Shown: positions 24,360 to 34,900 of the stretch, in pieces
Numbering within the stretch: the stretch's first letter is position 1
Layout: every line of letters starts with the position of its first letter
Source of the DNA: Microglena sp. YARC
Taxonomy: Eukaryota > Chlorophyta > Chlorophyceae > Chlamydomonadales > Chlamydomonadaceae
NCBI GenBank assembly: GCA_022414725.1
Contig: CM039463.1
Span: forward strand, 37,036,360-37,100,359
Length of the DNA stretch: 64,000 bases
Direction of reading: 5' to 3'
Notes under the pieces: model-generated
What the model was told of the DNA's origin: nothing
The model's input: only the letters and a program-made list of their open reading frames with translations
Databases searched by the model: none
Position numbers and translations under genes: made by a program

Positions 24360-24550
24360 TGACAGATTTGATCTGCCCCAATCTGGACCTGATCGGTCCA
24401 GATCTGGATCTGATCTGCCCAGATCTGGATCTGATCTATTCAGCTCTGGAACTACTCCGCCCTGATCTGGATCTACTCAGCCCAGATCTGGATCTGATCT
24501 ATCCAGCTTTGGATCTACTTAGCCCAGATCTGGATCTGATCTGCCTGATT
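24360..24550. repeat. GATCTGGATCT tandem repeat overlapping the end of the minus-strand gene
   Basis: A ~30-bp unit built from CCAGATCTGGATCTGATCT is repeated about six times with variants. The stop codon of the minus-strand membrane protein gene (24519-24521) lies inside this array, so the repeat has overrun the gene's 3' end. Confidence 0.85.
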
Positions 24551-25363
24551 TTTCACCTGCTACCATGATCTCATTCCCCTCTGCAAGGCTCGGTGAAGCA
24601 GACCGGTCCGAAGCAGCCTCATACATTCGGATCGATTCCCGAGTTACAGTAGATAAAGCACTTGAAATCTCATCTGGGCCACTCTTCTTCTCTTCCAGCG
24701 AAGCTTCATCCCACCCAAAGTCATCCAGCACTGCCCCTGATGGTTCTGCTGATCCATCCGGTGCAGTCCCTGCTGGTTCTACTGATCCACCTCGACCTGC
24801 CTCTGAGTGTCCTCCCCTGTGTTCGTGAGTGAACATCGGGTTCCAAGTCATTGTCTGGTCGGACAGTCTCTCAGAGGCACCGGAAGAGGCACCGGAAGGG
24901 CCATAGGAGCCTCCGTAACTCTGGCCGTCACGTCCACCCTCCACATCTGTTGGTGCTTCTGCAGCCTGTTTGTCCTTCAACTTTGTGCGACCCCATATGA
25001 ACCCCATCCAGGCCAGGGACACGACAATGAAGGAGCCTAGGATGCTGACGATGATGATGACCGCGAGCATGGCAGGCCGGATACCATCGCCATCATCTGG
25101 ACTCTGCTCTCCTGGCGGGGGTGGACTCAGAGACTCACTACCCTCTAACGATGAGTCAGGCTGAGGTCCTTGGTCTGGGGGCACGTCTGGGGATCCACCA
25201 GCAGGTGGTTGGCTTTGGGATTCAATAAATGGGTATGGAGTATCCGTGAGGTAGGTCTCCCATAGGGTTCCGTTTGTATCAATCAGCTGTAGGGTGCAAG
25301 ACCCAGGGGGCTGATCAGGGGACTGGGACTGGACACAGACCTCAAGCAGAGATTCCACAGAGC
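24519..25363 (-). CDS. Membrane protein gene, last exon (transmembrane segment and cytoplasmic tail)
   Basis: The acceptor CCCATGTGTGCAG|GC at 25363 opens an 845-bp exon ending at a TAA at 24519-24521. It encodes about 95 residues that are probably extracellular (two Cys; Pro/Ser/Gln-rich toward the membrane), one clear membrane span (AMLAVIIIVSILGSFIVV, about 25010-25080), a basic stop-transfer sequence (GRTKLKDK) and a ~150-residue acidic, Ser/Gly-rich tail containing NPMF. The phase is right: the previous exon (27008-27233) ends with one base of a codon and this exon begins with the other two (Gly). The topology is therefore type I. The protein family is not recognised. The gene runs on the minus strand across repeat-filled introns. 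Confidence 0.8.
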
Positions 25364-26309
25364 CTGCACACATGGGAGGGAACTAGGTATGAGTAGTTAT
25401 TGTAGAATTAAATTATCACTGTAGCACTAACTCAGGACCCCCGTCGGTTAAACGATTGTTTGGGGTTCAGTTCATCAGTGCTTTTTTCTTTTTAAGCCCT
25501 TCCTATACGGTTGGGCAAGTCCCTTTAGCCTATTTGGCCTACCCCTGGACGGTAACACACATACATAGGAGGGAGCTAGGGATGAGTGGTCGGCATTGTT
25601 TTTAATGGCACTCTTATTTGTAGGCTTTTATTGGTGTTTTTGTTTGTGCTTGTGTTTGTGCTTACATTCGAGATTGTGTTTGTGTTTGTGTTTGTGTTTA
25701 TGCCTTTTTTTGTGCTTGCGTTTTTGTTTGTGTTTGTGATTATGTTTGTGTTTGTGTGTTCGTGGCTTTGTTCATGTTTATGATAACATTTATGTTTATG
25801 AATGTTCTTGTCCTTGATTATTGGTTGCGTATATGTTCATTTGTAGTCTAATTACGGTGTTTTAGCTTCACTTGTTTAGAGACCTCCCGGTCCAGGTTGA
25901 TAGGAACTTGGACCAACTCAGCCTCACGCAGTGGCCTGGGGCTCTTTTCACCACAAGAAGAACAACAAAATCATATCAAAGGACAGGGAAGGAATATGAT
26001 ATGATGACACTGACACTCAACCCTGGAAACCGAGAAGATGGAGATGATGGAGGAGGAGGAAGAGGAGGAAGAGGAGGAGAAGAGGAGATGGAGATGATGG
26101 AGGAGGAGGGAGGAGGAGGAGGAGGAGGAGGGGGAGGAGGAAAATAATACTAGATAGTACTCACTACAGGATTTTGCTCACCAGCTATGTGTGTGTGTGT
26201 TGGGGTGGGGGGGTGGGGGGGGGCGGGGGGCAAGCGTGTGTTCCTGGGAGGGGATACTCACTACAGGACTTTGCTCATCAGCTATGTGTGTGTGGAGCGT
26301 GTGTGTGTG

Positions 26310-26340
<31 letters not shown>

Positions 26341-26498
26341 AGCGTGTGTTCCTGGGAGGGGATACTCACTACAGGACTTTGCTCACCAGCTATGTGTGTG
26401 TTGGTGGGGAAGGGGGGGGGGCAAGCGTGTGTTCCTGTGGAGGGGATACTCACTACAGGACTTTGCTCACCAGGTATGTGTGTGTGGAGCGTGTGTGT

Positions 26499-26529
<31 letters not shown>

Positions 26530-26795
26530 GGGGGCAAGCGTGTGTTCCTGTGGAGGGATACTCACTACAGGACTTTGCTCACCAGGTATGTGTGTGTGGA
26601 GCGTGTGTGTGTGTGGGGGGGGGGGGGCAAGCGTGTGTTCCTGTGGAGGGAATACTCACTACAGGACTTTGCTCACCAGCTATGTGTGTGTGGAGCGTGT
26701 GTGTGTGTGGGGGGGGGGGGGGGGGCAAGCGTATGTTCCTGTGGAGGAATACTCACTACAGGACTTTGCTCACCAGCTATGTGTGTGTGGAGCGT

Positions 26796-26826
<31 letters not shown>

Positions 26827-26950
26827 GGGGGGGGCAAGCGTGTGTTCCTGTGGAGGGGATACTCACTACAGGACTTTGCTCACCAGGTATGTGTGTGTGG
26901 AGCGTGTGCGGTGGGTGGGTTGGTGGGTGTGTGGGGTGTGGGGGTGTGGG

Positions 26951-26981
<31 letters not shown>

Positions 26982-27007
26982 TTCAAGAGCACTATCGGGT
27001 TTCTCAC
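25364..27007 (-). other. Last intron of the membrane protein gene, filled with simple repeats
   Basis: This intron lies between donor CCAG|GTGAGAA (27007) and acceptor TGTGCAG (25364). Reading on the plus strand it contains a TTTGTG-type array (about 25620-25790), a GGA/GAA purine array (about 26030-26145) and an eight-copy minisatellite (26155-26985). The long Gly/Val-rich and His/Thr/Pro-rich frames here are repeat artefacts. Confidence 0.75.
26155..26985 (-). repeat. Eight-copy minisatellite with donor-like motifs
   Basis: Copies begin near 26160, 26255, 26362, 26446, 26560, 26655, 26749 and 26859. Each has a conserved core (ACTCACTACAGGACTTTGCTCACC on the plus strand, shown here only as motif) followed by variable GT and poly-G runs. 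On the minus strand the core gives GGTGAGCAAAG and GTGAGTAT, both good splice-donor matches. The first resembles the true donor at 27007 (GGTGAGAAA). Confidence 0.85.
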
Positions 27008-27233
27008 CTGGCATATTGAACGTGTACTGAAAGCCATAGCTGGCCTTGGGCACTACAGTCCAGGTGAGTGCGGCCCTGTCGGTCACGTCCCCAACAGCGA
27101 CAGGTGGGTAAGCATTTGAAACCAGGGCTAGTTCTCCTACCATCCAGGGCGTGTAGCTCCTGGTGAGCGCCAGGCTGTTCCCTGTACTGCCGGCCAGCAG
27201 GAGGCGCAAGTATTGCGGCTCAGGATAAGCACC
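27008..27233 (-). CDS. Membrane protein gene, penultimate exon
   Basis: The acceptor AAATGCAG|GGT at 27233 and donor CCAG|GTGAGAA at 27007 define a 226-bp exon starting in phase 0 and ending in phase 1. It encodes 75 residues including LRLLLAGSTGNSLALTRSY and a Val/Trp-rich strand-like segment (ALTWTVVPKASYGFQYTF). This predicts an all-beta extracellular domain. The first ~90 bp, with the acceptor, is present in two further diverged copies just upstream on the minus strand (27310-27600). The family is unrecognised. The exon model is supported by phase agreement on both sides. Confidence 0.75.
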
Positions 27234-27309
27234 CTGCATTTCAGTTTGAAGCGTGTTTGGATTATAATTCAAATTTTGATTCAAATTTGAATTTGGATGT
27301 GAATAGACA

Positions 27310-27610
27310 CAAGGGCTAGTTATCCTACCACCTTGGGAGTGTAGCTTCTGGTGAGCGCCAGGCTATTCCCTGAAGTGCCGGTCAGCAAGAGGCGCACATA
27401 CTGCCGCTCTTGATAAGAACCCTGCAGTCCAATTTGGTTCGTGTTTGGATCAGAAAACTAAATTCGCCTGTAACCAGCCCCCAACCACCCTGGGTGTGCA
27501 GCTCCTGGTGAGCGCCAGGCTGTTCTCTGAAGTGCTTGTCAGCAGGTGGCAAATGAACTGCAGCTTCGGATAAGAACCCTGCATTCTAATTTGAAGCGTG
27601 TTTGGATCCG
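27310..27610 (-). repeat. Two extra copies of the exon start (possible cassette exons)
   Basis: Each copy carries an acceptor (CTGCAG|GG and ATGCAG|GG) followed by 30 open codons similar to the 27233 exon (GSYQERQYVRLLL... and GSYPKLQF...), ending SLALTRSYTPK or SLALTRSCTPR at a possible phase-0 donor (AAG|GTGGTAGG, AGG|GTGGTTGG). Lengths divisible by three would allow in-frame inclusion. The weak donors and sequence divergence equally suit decaying duplicates. Confidence 0.6.
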
Positions 27611-27699
27611 AAAACTCCATCACACATTTACTTATTCCATCCATACATCCATTCATTCATTCATTCCATCCATCCATTTTCATTCCATCCATTTCCCAT

Positions 27700-28954
27700 C
27701 CATTTTCCATTCCATTTCCATTCCATCCTTACATCCGCATGCATACACAAACACTTACCATAACCTCTTACCAGGCCTCGTCCTCCAGCCTGGTCTTGAC
27801 GTCCATTACACATTTACTTATTCCATCCATACATCCAGATAGATCACACATTGATCCATTTCATCCATACATCCATACATTTGCATAAATACACAATCCC
27901 CTTAACACCACGCCTCTGCAGGCGTTAACTTTTTATTTTTACACATGCACTTGCCATCACCTCTTGGCAGGCCTCGTCCTCCATCTTGCTCTTGACGTCA
28001 ACCACACATTTATTTTTTCCATCCATACATCCGAATACATCTGCATACATTTCATCAATACATCCATTCATTTCATCCATACACGTTCATTCCATTTCCA
28101 TTCCATTTCCATTCCATTTCCATTCCATTTCCATTCCATTTCCATTCCATTTCCATTCCATTTCCATTCCATCCAGATAGATCGCACATTGATTCACTGC
28201 ATCCATTCATTTCATCAATACATCCATACATCCATACATCAGCATACATAGACAAACACTTACCATCAACTATTGGCAGGCCTCGTCCTCCAGCCTTGTC
28301 TTGACGTCCACCAAACATTTACTTATCCAATCCATACATCCGTATCCATCTCATCCATCCATCCAATCAGCCCATCCATCCTTTTCCCATCCCTTTTCCA
28401 TTCCATCCATTCCATTTCCATTCCATCCAGAAATCCATACATCCAGATAGATAACACATTGATTCATTTCACCCATGCATCCATACATCCGCATACATAC
28501 ACAAACACTTACCATCACCTCTTGGCAGGCCTTGTCCTCCAGCTTGCTCTTGACGTCCACCACACATTTCCTTATTCCATCCATACATCCGTATACATTT
28601 CATCCATACATCCAATCAGCCCCTCCATTCCATTTCCATTCCATCCATACATCCATTCATCCAGATAGATAACACATTTCATCCATACATCCATACATCC
28701 ACACGCATACACAAACACTTACCATCACCTCTTGGCAGGCCTCGTCCTCCAGCTTGCTTGTAGCGTCCACCACACATTTACTTATTCAATCCATACATCC
28801 ACACATCTGTACATCTGCATACATAAACAAACACTTACCATCACCTCTTGGCAGGCCTCATCCTCCAGCTTGCTTGTAGCGTCCACCACACATTTACTTA
28901 TTCAATCCATACATCCATACATCCATACATCCACACGCATACACAAACACCTAC
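27700..28954 (-). repeat. Intronic minisatellite repeating the preceding exon end plus its splice donor
   Basis: Six intronic cores (near 27770, 27960, 28265, 28515, 28730 and 28850) are copies of the exon end at 28955-29010. On the minus strand each reads close to GTGGACGTCAAGAGCAAGC, then GAGGACGAGGCCTGCCA, then a donor of the GTAAGTG type. They are separated by CATCC/CATA-rich simple sequence, including a pure CATTCCATTTC array at about 28087-28171. The cores lack an obvious upstream acceptor, so they look like duplicated exon-intron boundaries rather than full exons. Confidence 0.85.
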
Positions 28955-29589
28955 CATCACCTCTTGGCAGGCCTTGTCCTCAAGCTTGCTCTTGACGTCC
29001 ACCACAAACTCGGTAGACCCGCGATTCGAGCCCCAGTGCTTGCACTGTAGAGAGGCATCGAAGCAGGCGGGCGGTAGGGCTCGTGGCTCGACAACCCCAC
29101 CACCCTCACTACCTGCACCAAATCTAGCACCCCAGTACGGGTCTAGCATGATGCTTGGGTTGTACAAAGGCTCCGAGGCCGCTGTGGTCGCGTGAAATCT
29201 AGCATCCCAGGTAAGCAGCACTGCATCTTGGAGTGCAGCCAGCACGTCTACCTCCGTGCCAGGTGTGGTTTTTGGAATGGCAAACGATATCCTCTCACTC
29301 TGACCGCCACCAACCAGCACGCCTTGACCCTGCGGCCTAGTCACTGTGATGATGTTCTGGAGGGAAGTGTCCACCTCCAGGTTGGCATCGCCATTGAAGC
29401 TGGACCCAAGCTCCACATCAGCCAATTGCAGCAATGAGCCAATTCTGCCCAGGTCGAATGCCACACTGAAGCCAAGGATGCCGTCACAGCTACCGGATCC
29501 GTCGGAGCAGTCCTCGGACTGAGCCACCTGGTGCAGGTGCCGATGCACGGAGGCCGATGTGGCTTCAGAGCTCTCAATCTGGGCTGCCC
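28955..29589 (-). CDS. Membrane protein gene, main extracellular exon
   Basis: A 635-bp exon with acceptor TTACCAG|GGG at 29589 and donor GTGATG|GTAGGTG at 28954, entering mid-codon and leaving in phase 0, matching its neighbours. It encodes about 211 residues: a Cys-containing stretch (SEDCSDGSGSCDGILGFSV), beta-rich sequence (LEVDTSLQNIITVTRPQG), and a Cys/Trp segment (CFDASLQCKHWGSNRG) ending FVVDVKSKLEDKACQEVM. Lack of membrane segments and paired Cys suggest an extracellular location. No family is recognised. The 63-bp gap to the next exon (29590-29652) is itself open and a multiple of three, so it could be coding rather than an intron. Confidence 0.75.
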
Positions 29590-29652
29590 CTGGTAACTTC
29601 ATCTCAGCTAGCTTCTTTCTGCTCATTTCTGCATCATTTCTGTTCATTTTAC

Positions 29653-29713
29653 CTGCCTTGACCAAAGTGATATGTGCAGGCTCATGTCGGTAGGGGTCCC
29701 GGGGTGTGGATGA
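29653..29713 (-). CDS. Membrane protein gene, small upstream exon
   Basis: The acceptor CTCTCGCAG|TCA at 29713 and donor AAGGCAG|GTAAAA at 29652 define a 61-bp exon of 20 codons plus one base (SSTPRDPYRHEPAHITLVKA). Phase agrees with the following exon and with the phase-0 donor found in the upstream minisatellite cores. The short size and lack of independent support keep this tentative. Confidence 0.5.
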
Positions 29714-29765
29714 CTGCGAGAGATGCCTTCTCTGTAAAGCGTTGGAAGCTGCAGAGACCTGTTCA

Positions 29766-29806
29766 GCGCAGGGTTTAGGGTTAAGGGTTTAGGGTTTAGG
29801 ACTGTA
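29766..29806. repeat. Interstitial plant-type telomeric repeats
   Basis: Three to four tandem TTTAGGG units (one altered to TTAAGGG) lie within an intron, with a single reverse CCCTAAA near 29916. This telomere type is used by plants, many green algae, cryptophytes and dinoflagellates. The block is too short and internal to be a chromosome end, and may mark a healed break. Confidence 0.8.
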
Positions 29807-29939
29807 ACATGGACAGTGACATACATGGGCTGTAACATACATACACACATTGCTACAAGCTGCAGAGACCTGTTTACTGCAGAGAAATGGGGCAGAGACT
29901 GGGGGTTTGGACACAAACCCTAAACCGTAAACATCTGAA

Positions 29940-31230
29940 TAGATTAACAAACACTTCCCGCCCCCCCACACACACCACCACACACACACACACACACCAC
30001 CATACACACACCACACACACCTGGTAGGACAGGATGACGTAAGTATCACTCTGTGTTTGGGAGTAGAGACCAGTGAGGAAGTTGGTGTTTCACAACACAC
30101 ACACACACACACACACACACACCACCATACACACACCTGGTAGGACTTTGCGGTTGGGAGTAGAGGTGAAATGGGCTTCTGCAACCACACATAATTAGAA
30201 TAGATTAACAAACACTTCTGCCGAGCCCCCCCCCCCCCCCCCCCCCCCCTACACCCACCCACCCACCCACCCACCATACCCACCACACCCACCACACCAT
30301 ACACCACCATACACACAACTCACAAAGCACACCATACACACAACACACACAACACACACATCACCATACACACAACGCACACAGCACACCATACACGCAC
30401 CACCACACACATCACACCGTACACACACCACACACATCACCATACATACACCACACACACCACACCATACACACACAGCTGGTATGACAGGATGACGTGA
30501 GAAGCACTCTGTGTTTGAGAGTAGAGTCCAGTGAGGAAGTTGGTGTTTCGCACACACACCACACCACACACACACGACCATACATACACCATACACACCA
30601 CACCATACACGCACCACCATACATACACCACACACATCACACCATACACGCACCACCATACATACACCACACACACCACACCATACACACACACCTAGTA
30701 TGACAGGATGACGTGAGTCGTACTCTGTGTTTGGGAGTAGATTCCATTGAGGAAGTTGGAATGTCACACACACACCACACCACAAACACCACCATATGCA
30801 CACCATACACACACACCATACACATCACCATACACACACCACACACACCACCATACACACCACCATACACACACACCATACACATCACCATACACATCAC
30901 CATACACACACCATACACACACCACACACACCACCATACACACCACCATACACATCACCATACACACACCATACACACACCACACACACCACCATACACA
31001 CACACCACACACCTGGTAGGACAGGATGACGTGAGTATCACTCTGTGTTTGGGAGTAGAGTCCAATGAGGAAGTTGGTGTTTCGCACACACACCACACCA
31101 CACACACACCACCACACACACACACACACACACACCACCATACACACACCACACACACCTGGTAGGACAGGATGACGTGAGTATCACTCTGTGTTTGGGA
31201 GTAGAGCCGGTGAGAAGTTGGTTCCGGAAA
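29940..31230 (-). repeat. CA-rich minisatellite carrying exon-end cores
   Basis: Five full cores (near 30020-30090, 30478-30553, 30694-30768, 31012-31088 and 31158-31230) and one partial (30130-30175) are separated by variable CA runs. On the minus strand each core reads as an exon end (NFLTGLYSQTQSD then a short tail ending SYQ) directly followed by a donor, TACCAG|GTGTGTG, in phase 0. That is the phase required by the exon at 29713. One core is probably the authentic exon end of the membrane protein gene, but which one cannot be decided. Poly-C occurs at about 30228-30248. Confidence 0.75.
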
Positions 31231-31960
31231 GGCTCAGCTGAGGTAGGAACATTCGCAGGCAGCAGAGGGAATGCTGGGTCGGGTGGACTTGTGGGAGTGT
31301 CGGGGATCTCTCCCGTTGATCCACTTGGGGATTGCGGAGTTGGCGGGTGGAGGTGGAGGTGGACGGGGCGTGAGTGGGAGGTAGGTGGATGTTGTGGAGG
31401 CAGGCGGGAGCACGTAGGAGGGGGGAGGTGGAGGTGGAGGGGCAAATGTGGGAGGGTAGGTGGAGGTTGAGTAGGCAGGCGGGAGCACGTAGGAGGGCAA
31501 AGGCAGAGGCGGAGGGGCAAACGTGGGAGGGTAGGTGGTGGGGTAGACAGGCGGGTATGCATAGGAGGAGTAGGGAGGAGGGTAGGGAACGCGCCGGTAT
31601 AAGGGAGGGTGGGTAGGAAGGTGGTCGGTAAGCAGCTGGGGGTGGGAGGAAAATTGGTAGGTAGGTGGTGTGTAGGCATCTGGGGGGTAAGTAGCTGTGT
31701 GGGTAAGCAAGGTGGTGGGTTGGGACAGGTGGGTAATGCAGCTGTGGGATATGCCGCTGGGGGGTAGGGGGCAAATGAGTTGGTAGGTGGTGGGTAGGGG
31801 ACAGGTGGGTAGCCAGCTGTGGGGTATGCTGCTGGGGAGTAGGGGGCAAATGGGTAAGTAGGTGGTGGGTAAGTGGCTGGTGGGTAGGGGATGGATGGGT
31901 AGGCAGCTGGTGGGTAGGGGCCAGGTGGGTAGGTAGCTGGCGGGTAACTAGCAGGGAACA
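31230..31960 (-). CDS. Probable Pro/Tyr-rich extracellular region (Tyr-Pro-Pro repeats) of the membrane protein gene
   Basis: The minus strand is open over long stretches and encodes repeats such as YPPATYPPGPYPPAAYPSIP and, further 3', APPPPPPPSYVLPPA. Hydroxyproline-rich glycoprotein-like Tyr-Pro-Pro repeats would suit an extracellular stalk of the type I membrane protein encoded downstream. The alternative is that this is purely a G-rich minisatellite whose translation happens to look like a Pro-rich protein: the same family occurs in non-coding DNA at 24000-24220, and other frames are also open. Exon limits cannot be set. Confidence 0.35.
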
Positions 31961-34900
31961 TGGGGAGGTCCCTGGATGGAGGAGGAGGCATCTCTTGAGA
32001 TGGACTAGACCGGAGCAGGCTTGGCTGCAAAGGGGGTTGTGCAGGAGGAGAGGGAGGAGGTGGAGGTGCCAGAGGGTGAGAGGACCATGTGAGAGAGGGT
32101 GGATCAGGGGCTGCCTGGTCCTAGCAGGAAACATGGGGATGGCCCGAGATGGAGGGGAGGGGGAATCTCTTGAGATGGAGGGGCGCGGGGCCAGGATCAT
32201 ATGGTGGGTAAGATGTTGGCTGGGGAGGCGTGGGGGAGGATGAGGGGAGGGTGAGGGGTGAGGGAAGCGGAGGCGGGGATGGAGGGGCAGGGGGTTGGGG
32301 AAGTATGGTAGATAAGGAGGTTGAGGTGGTGGGGAAGGAGGGAAGGAGGGGAACCACGGGGTGGGGATGACGGGAGGGGATGGAAGTAGGGGAGGTTGAA
32401 GATATCCTGCCTCCCCTAGTGGTGGGCATCAGGGCTGCCAGGCCTAGCAGGGAACATAGGTATGTCTCTAGATGGAGGTGGTGGAGGAGGAGGAGTTGGA
32501 GGAGGAGGTGGTGCATCAGGGCTGTACGGGAAGTATGGCAGAAAGGCGACTGGCCTTCGACGTCGATCGTGGTGAGGGTGGTGGTGTGGTCGGATGGTGT
32601 CATAGGTGGTGCACCGGTGGTGTGAAGAGAGGTGGATCAGTGTTGCTAGACCTAGCAGAAACATGGGGAGGAACCCTAGAGGGAGGAGGTGAAGGAAGGG
32701 GAGCTGCAGGAGGAGGTGGGGAGGTGGAGGAGGGGGTGTTGGAGGAGGAGGTGTTGGAGGTGGAGGAGGGGGTGCTGGAGAAGGTGGGGGAGGTGGAGGA
32801 AGGGGTGTTGGAGGGGAGGTGTTTGAGGTGGAGGAGGGGGTGTTGGAGGAGGAGCGAGGTGGGGGAGTTAAAGGAGGATGGGAGGAGTAGGAGGGTCCGG
32901 AGGTAGAAAGGATAATATGGGAGCAGTGGGTTATCAGGCAGTGGGGTATCAGGCACTCCAGAAGCTATCGGGGATGGGGAAGGGGAGAGGCCCCTAGGGT
33001 TGACAGCCTAGAAGGAAACATGGGGATGTCTCTAGACAGAGGGGGGGGAGCTGCGTGGCAGAGGGGTGTTGAAGGAGGAGGTTCGGGGAGCGTGCAGAAG
33101 GGTTGTTGGAGGGAGGGGGGGGGAGGTGGAGGCGTGTTGGAGAGGACGTGTGGGTGGGGAGTTAAAGGAGGATGGAGAGGTGTAGGAGTAGAAAGGATAG
33201 TATAAGGAGCAGTGGCGTTATCAGGGTGCCAGTGGGGTAATCAGGCACGTGGGTATCAGCACTCCCAAGCGTATCCGGGATGGCCGGGAAGGGGAGGGCC
33301 CCTAGGCGTTGACAGCCTAGCAAGGAAACATGCGCGGATGTCTCTGCGACGCGAGGGGAGCCTGGAGGGAAAGGGGTGCTTGCGCCAGAGGAGGGGCTGT
33401 CTGCAGCGAGGAGCGACTCGCGGAGGTGGAGGCAGCGGGCGTGTCGGAGGAGGCAGGAGGCAGGGGAGGTGGCAGGAGGGCCGTGTTGGAAAGGAGGACG
33501 GTGGTGGGGAGTGGAGGCGATGGGCAGCGTGTAGAGGCGTCTGGTATAAAGGCATAGAATAGGGAGCAGTGGCCGGTTATCACCAGCAGTGGTTTTCAGG
33601 CAGCTCCGGAGCTAATCGCGGGATGGGAAGGGGGAGGCCCCCCTGGGCAGTTGACAGACCTAGCACGGGAAACGTGGGGATGTCTCTAGTGGAGAGGGCG
33701 GGCGAGCCTGGAGGGAAGGGTGTTGGAAGGAGACGGCGCGTGTTGCCAGGAGTAGGCCGAGGAGCTGCGAGGAGCGGGCGTGTTCGGAGAGGAGGAGGTG
33801 GGGAGGTGAGGGGGATGGGGAGGTAGGGACTGGAAATCCGCGGTAGTAAGATAGTATGGAGCAAGCGCGGTTTATCAGCACTCCTGGGCAGCATATCGGG
33901 GATGGGAAGGGGAGGCAGGCGCAGCCTAGCGCCCTGACAGGGCTAGCAGAAACATGGGGATGTCTCTAGCACCGGGAAGGGCGGGGGAAGCTGGGAGGCG
34001 GGAAGCGGGTGTTGGAGGAGGAGGGTGGGGATGTGTGCGAGGAGGCTGGGGAGGAGTAGGAGGATCCGGTTTTAGAGAAAGGCATAGCTATGCGAGAGTG
34101 GGTTCATCACGCGCCCATTGGAAGTAGCAGGGCACTCTTGAGGCAGCCCGGGGAGCGGGAGGGGAATGACGGGGGGTCCTTAAGGTTTGAGAGCCTAGCA
34201 GGAAACATGGGGATGTCTCTAGACGGAGTAGGGGACTGGTGCGGAGGGTGGTGTTGGGAGGAGGAGGCGTGTGCCCGGAGGAGTGGGGCTGGTTGGAGGA
34301 AGGGGGCGTTGGGAGGAGAGTGGGGGAGCGTGGAGGAAGGGGCGGTTGGAGGGCAGCGATCGCGTGGGCGGAGGAGAGGGGATGGGGAGGCCAGAGGAGG
34401 GATCGCGGCAGCCGCATACCGCAAAGGCATAAGTATGCGGAGCAGTGGCGTGATCAGGCAGTCTTGCAGCATCGGAGTATGGGAAGCTAAAGAGGGCGCG
34501 AGGTCCCTTAAGGTTCTGACCAGGCCTAGCAGGAAACATTGGGGCATGTTCCTAGATGGAGTTGGCAGGAGTTGGAGGCATAGCGAGGGGAGTTGGAGGA
34601 TAGGAGCGGAGTTGGAGGCATAGGAGGGAGTAGGCGCGGGCATCGGCGATTAGTAAGGCATAGATCACGGCAAGGCGTGGGTAATTCAGCGCCCTCCAGC
34701 GAAGCGTTGCCGGAAGGAGGCAAGAGGGTCAGCTGGTCCCTTAGGGTGAGAGCCTAGCAGGAAAAACCATGGGGCAGGTTCCTAGAGGGTTGGGGGATGG
34801 CACTTCTTGAGACTGAGGAGACTGAAGCAAGCTTGGCTGCCCAAAAGTGGGTTGTGCAGGAGGAGAGGGGAGCGCGGGGGAGCTGAGGATCATTGGGGTC

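Noticed and set aside
26174..27119. Gly/Cys/Val-rich frames of about 280-310 codons
   Set aside because: All three frames are open at once because of GT and poly-G repeat units; this is an intron with a minisatellite, not a coding region.
30249..31165. Cys/Val/Trp-rich (minus) and His/Thr-rich (plus) frames
   Set aside because: They are translations of CA/GT dinucleotide runs; only the short core segments look like real exon ends.
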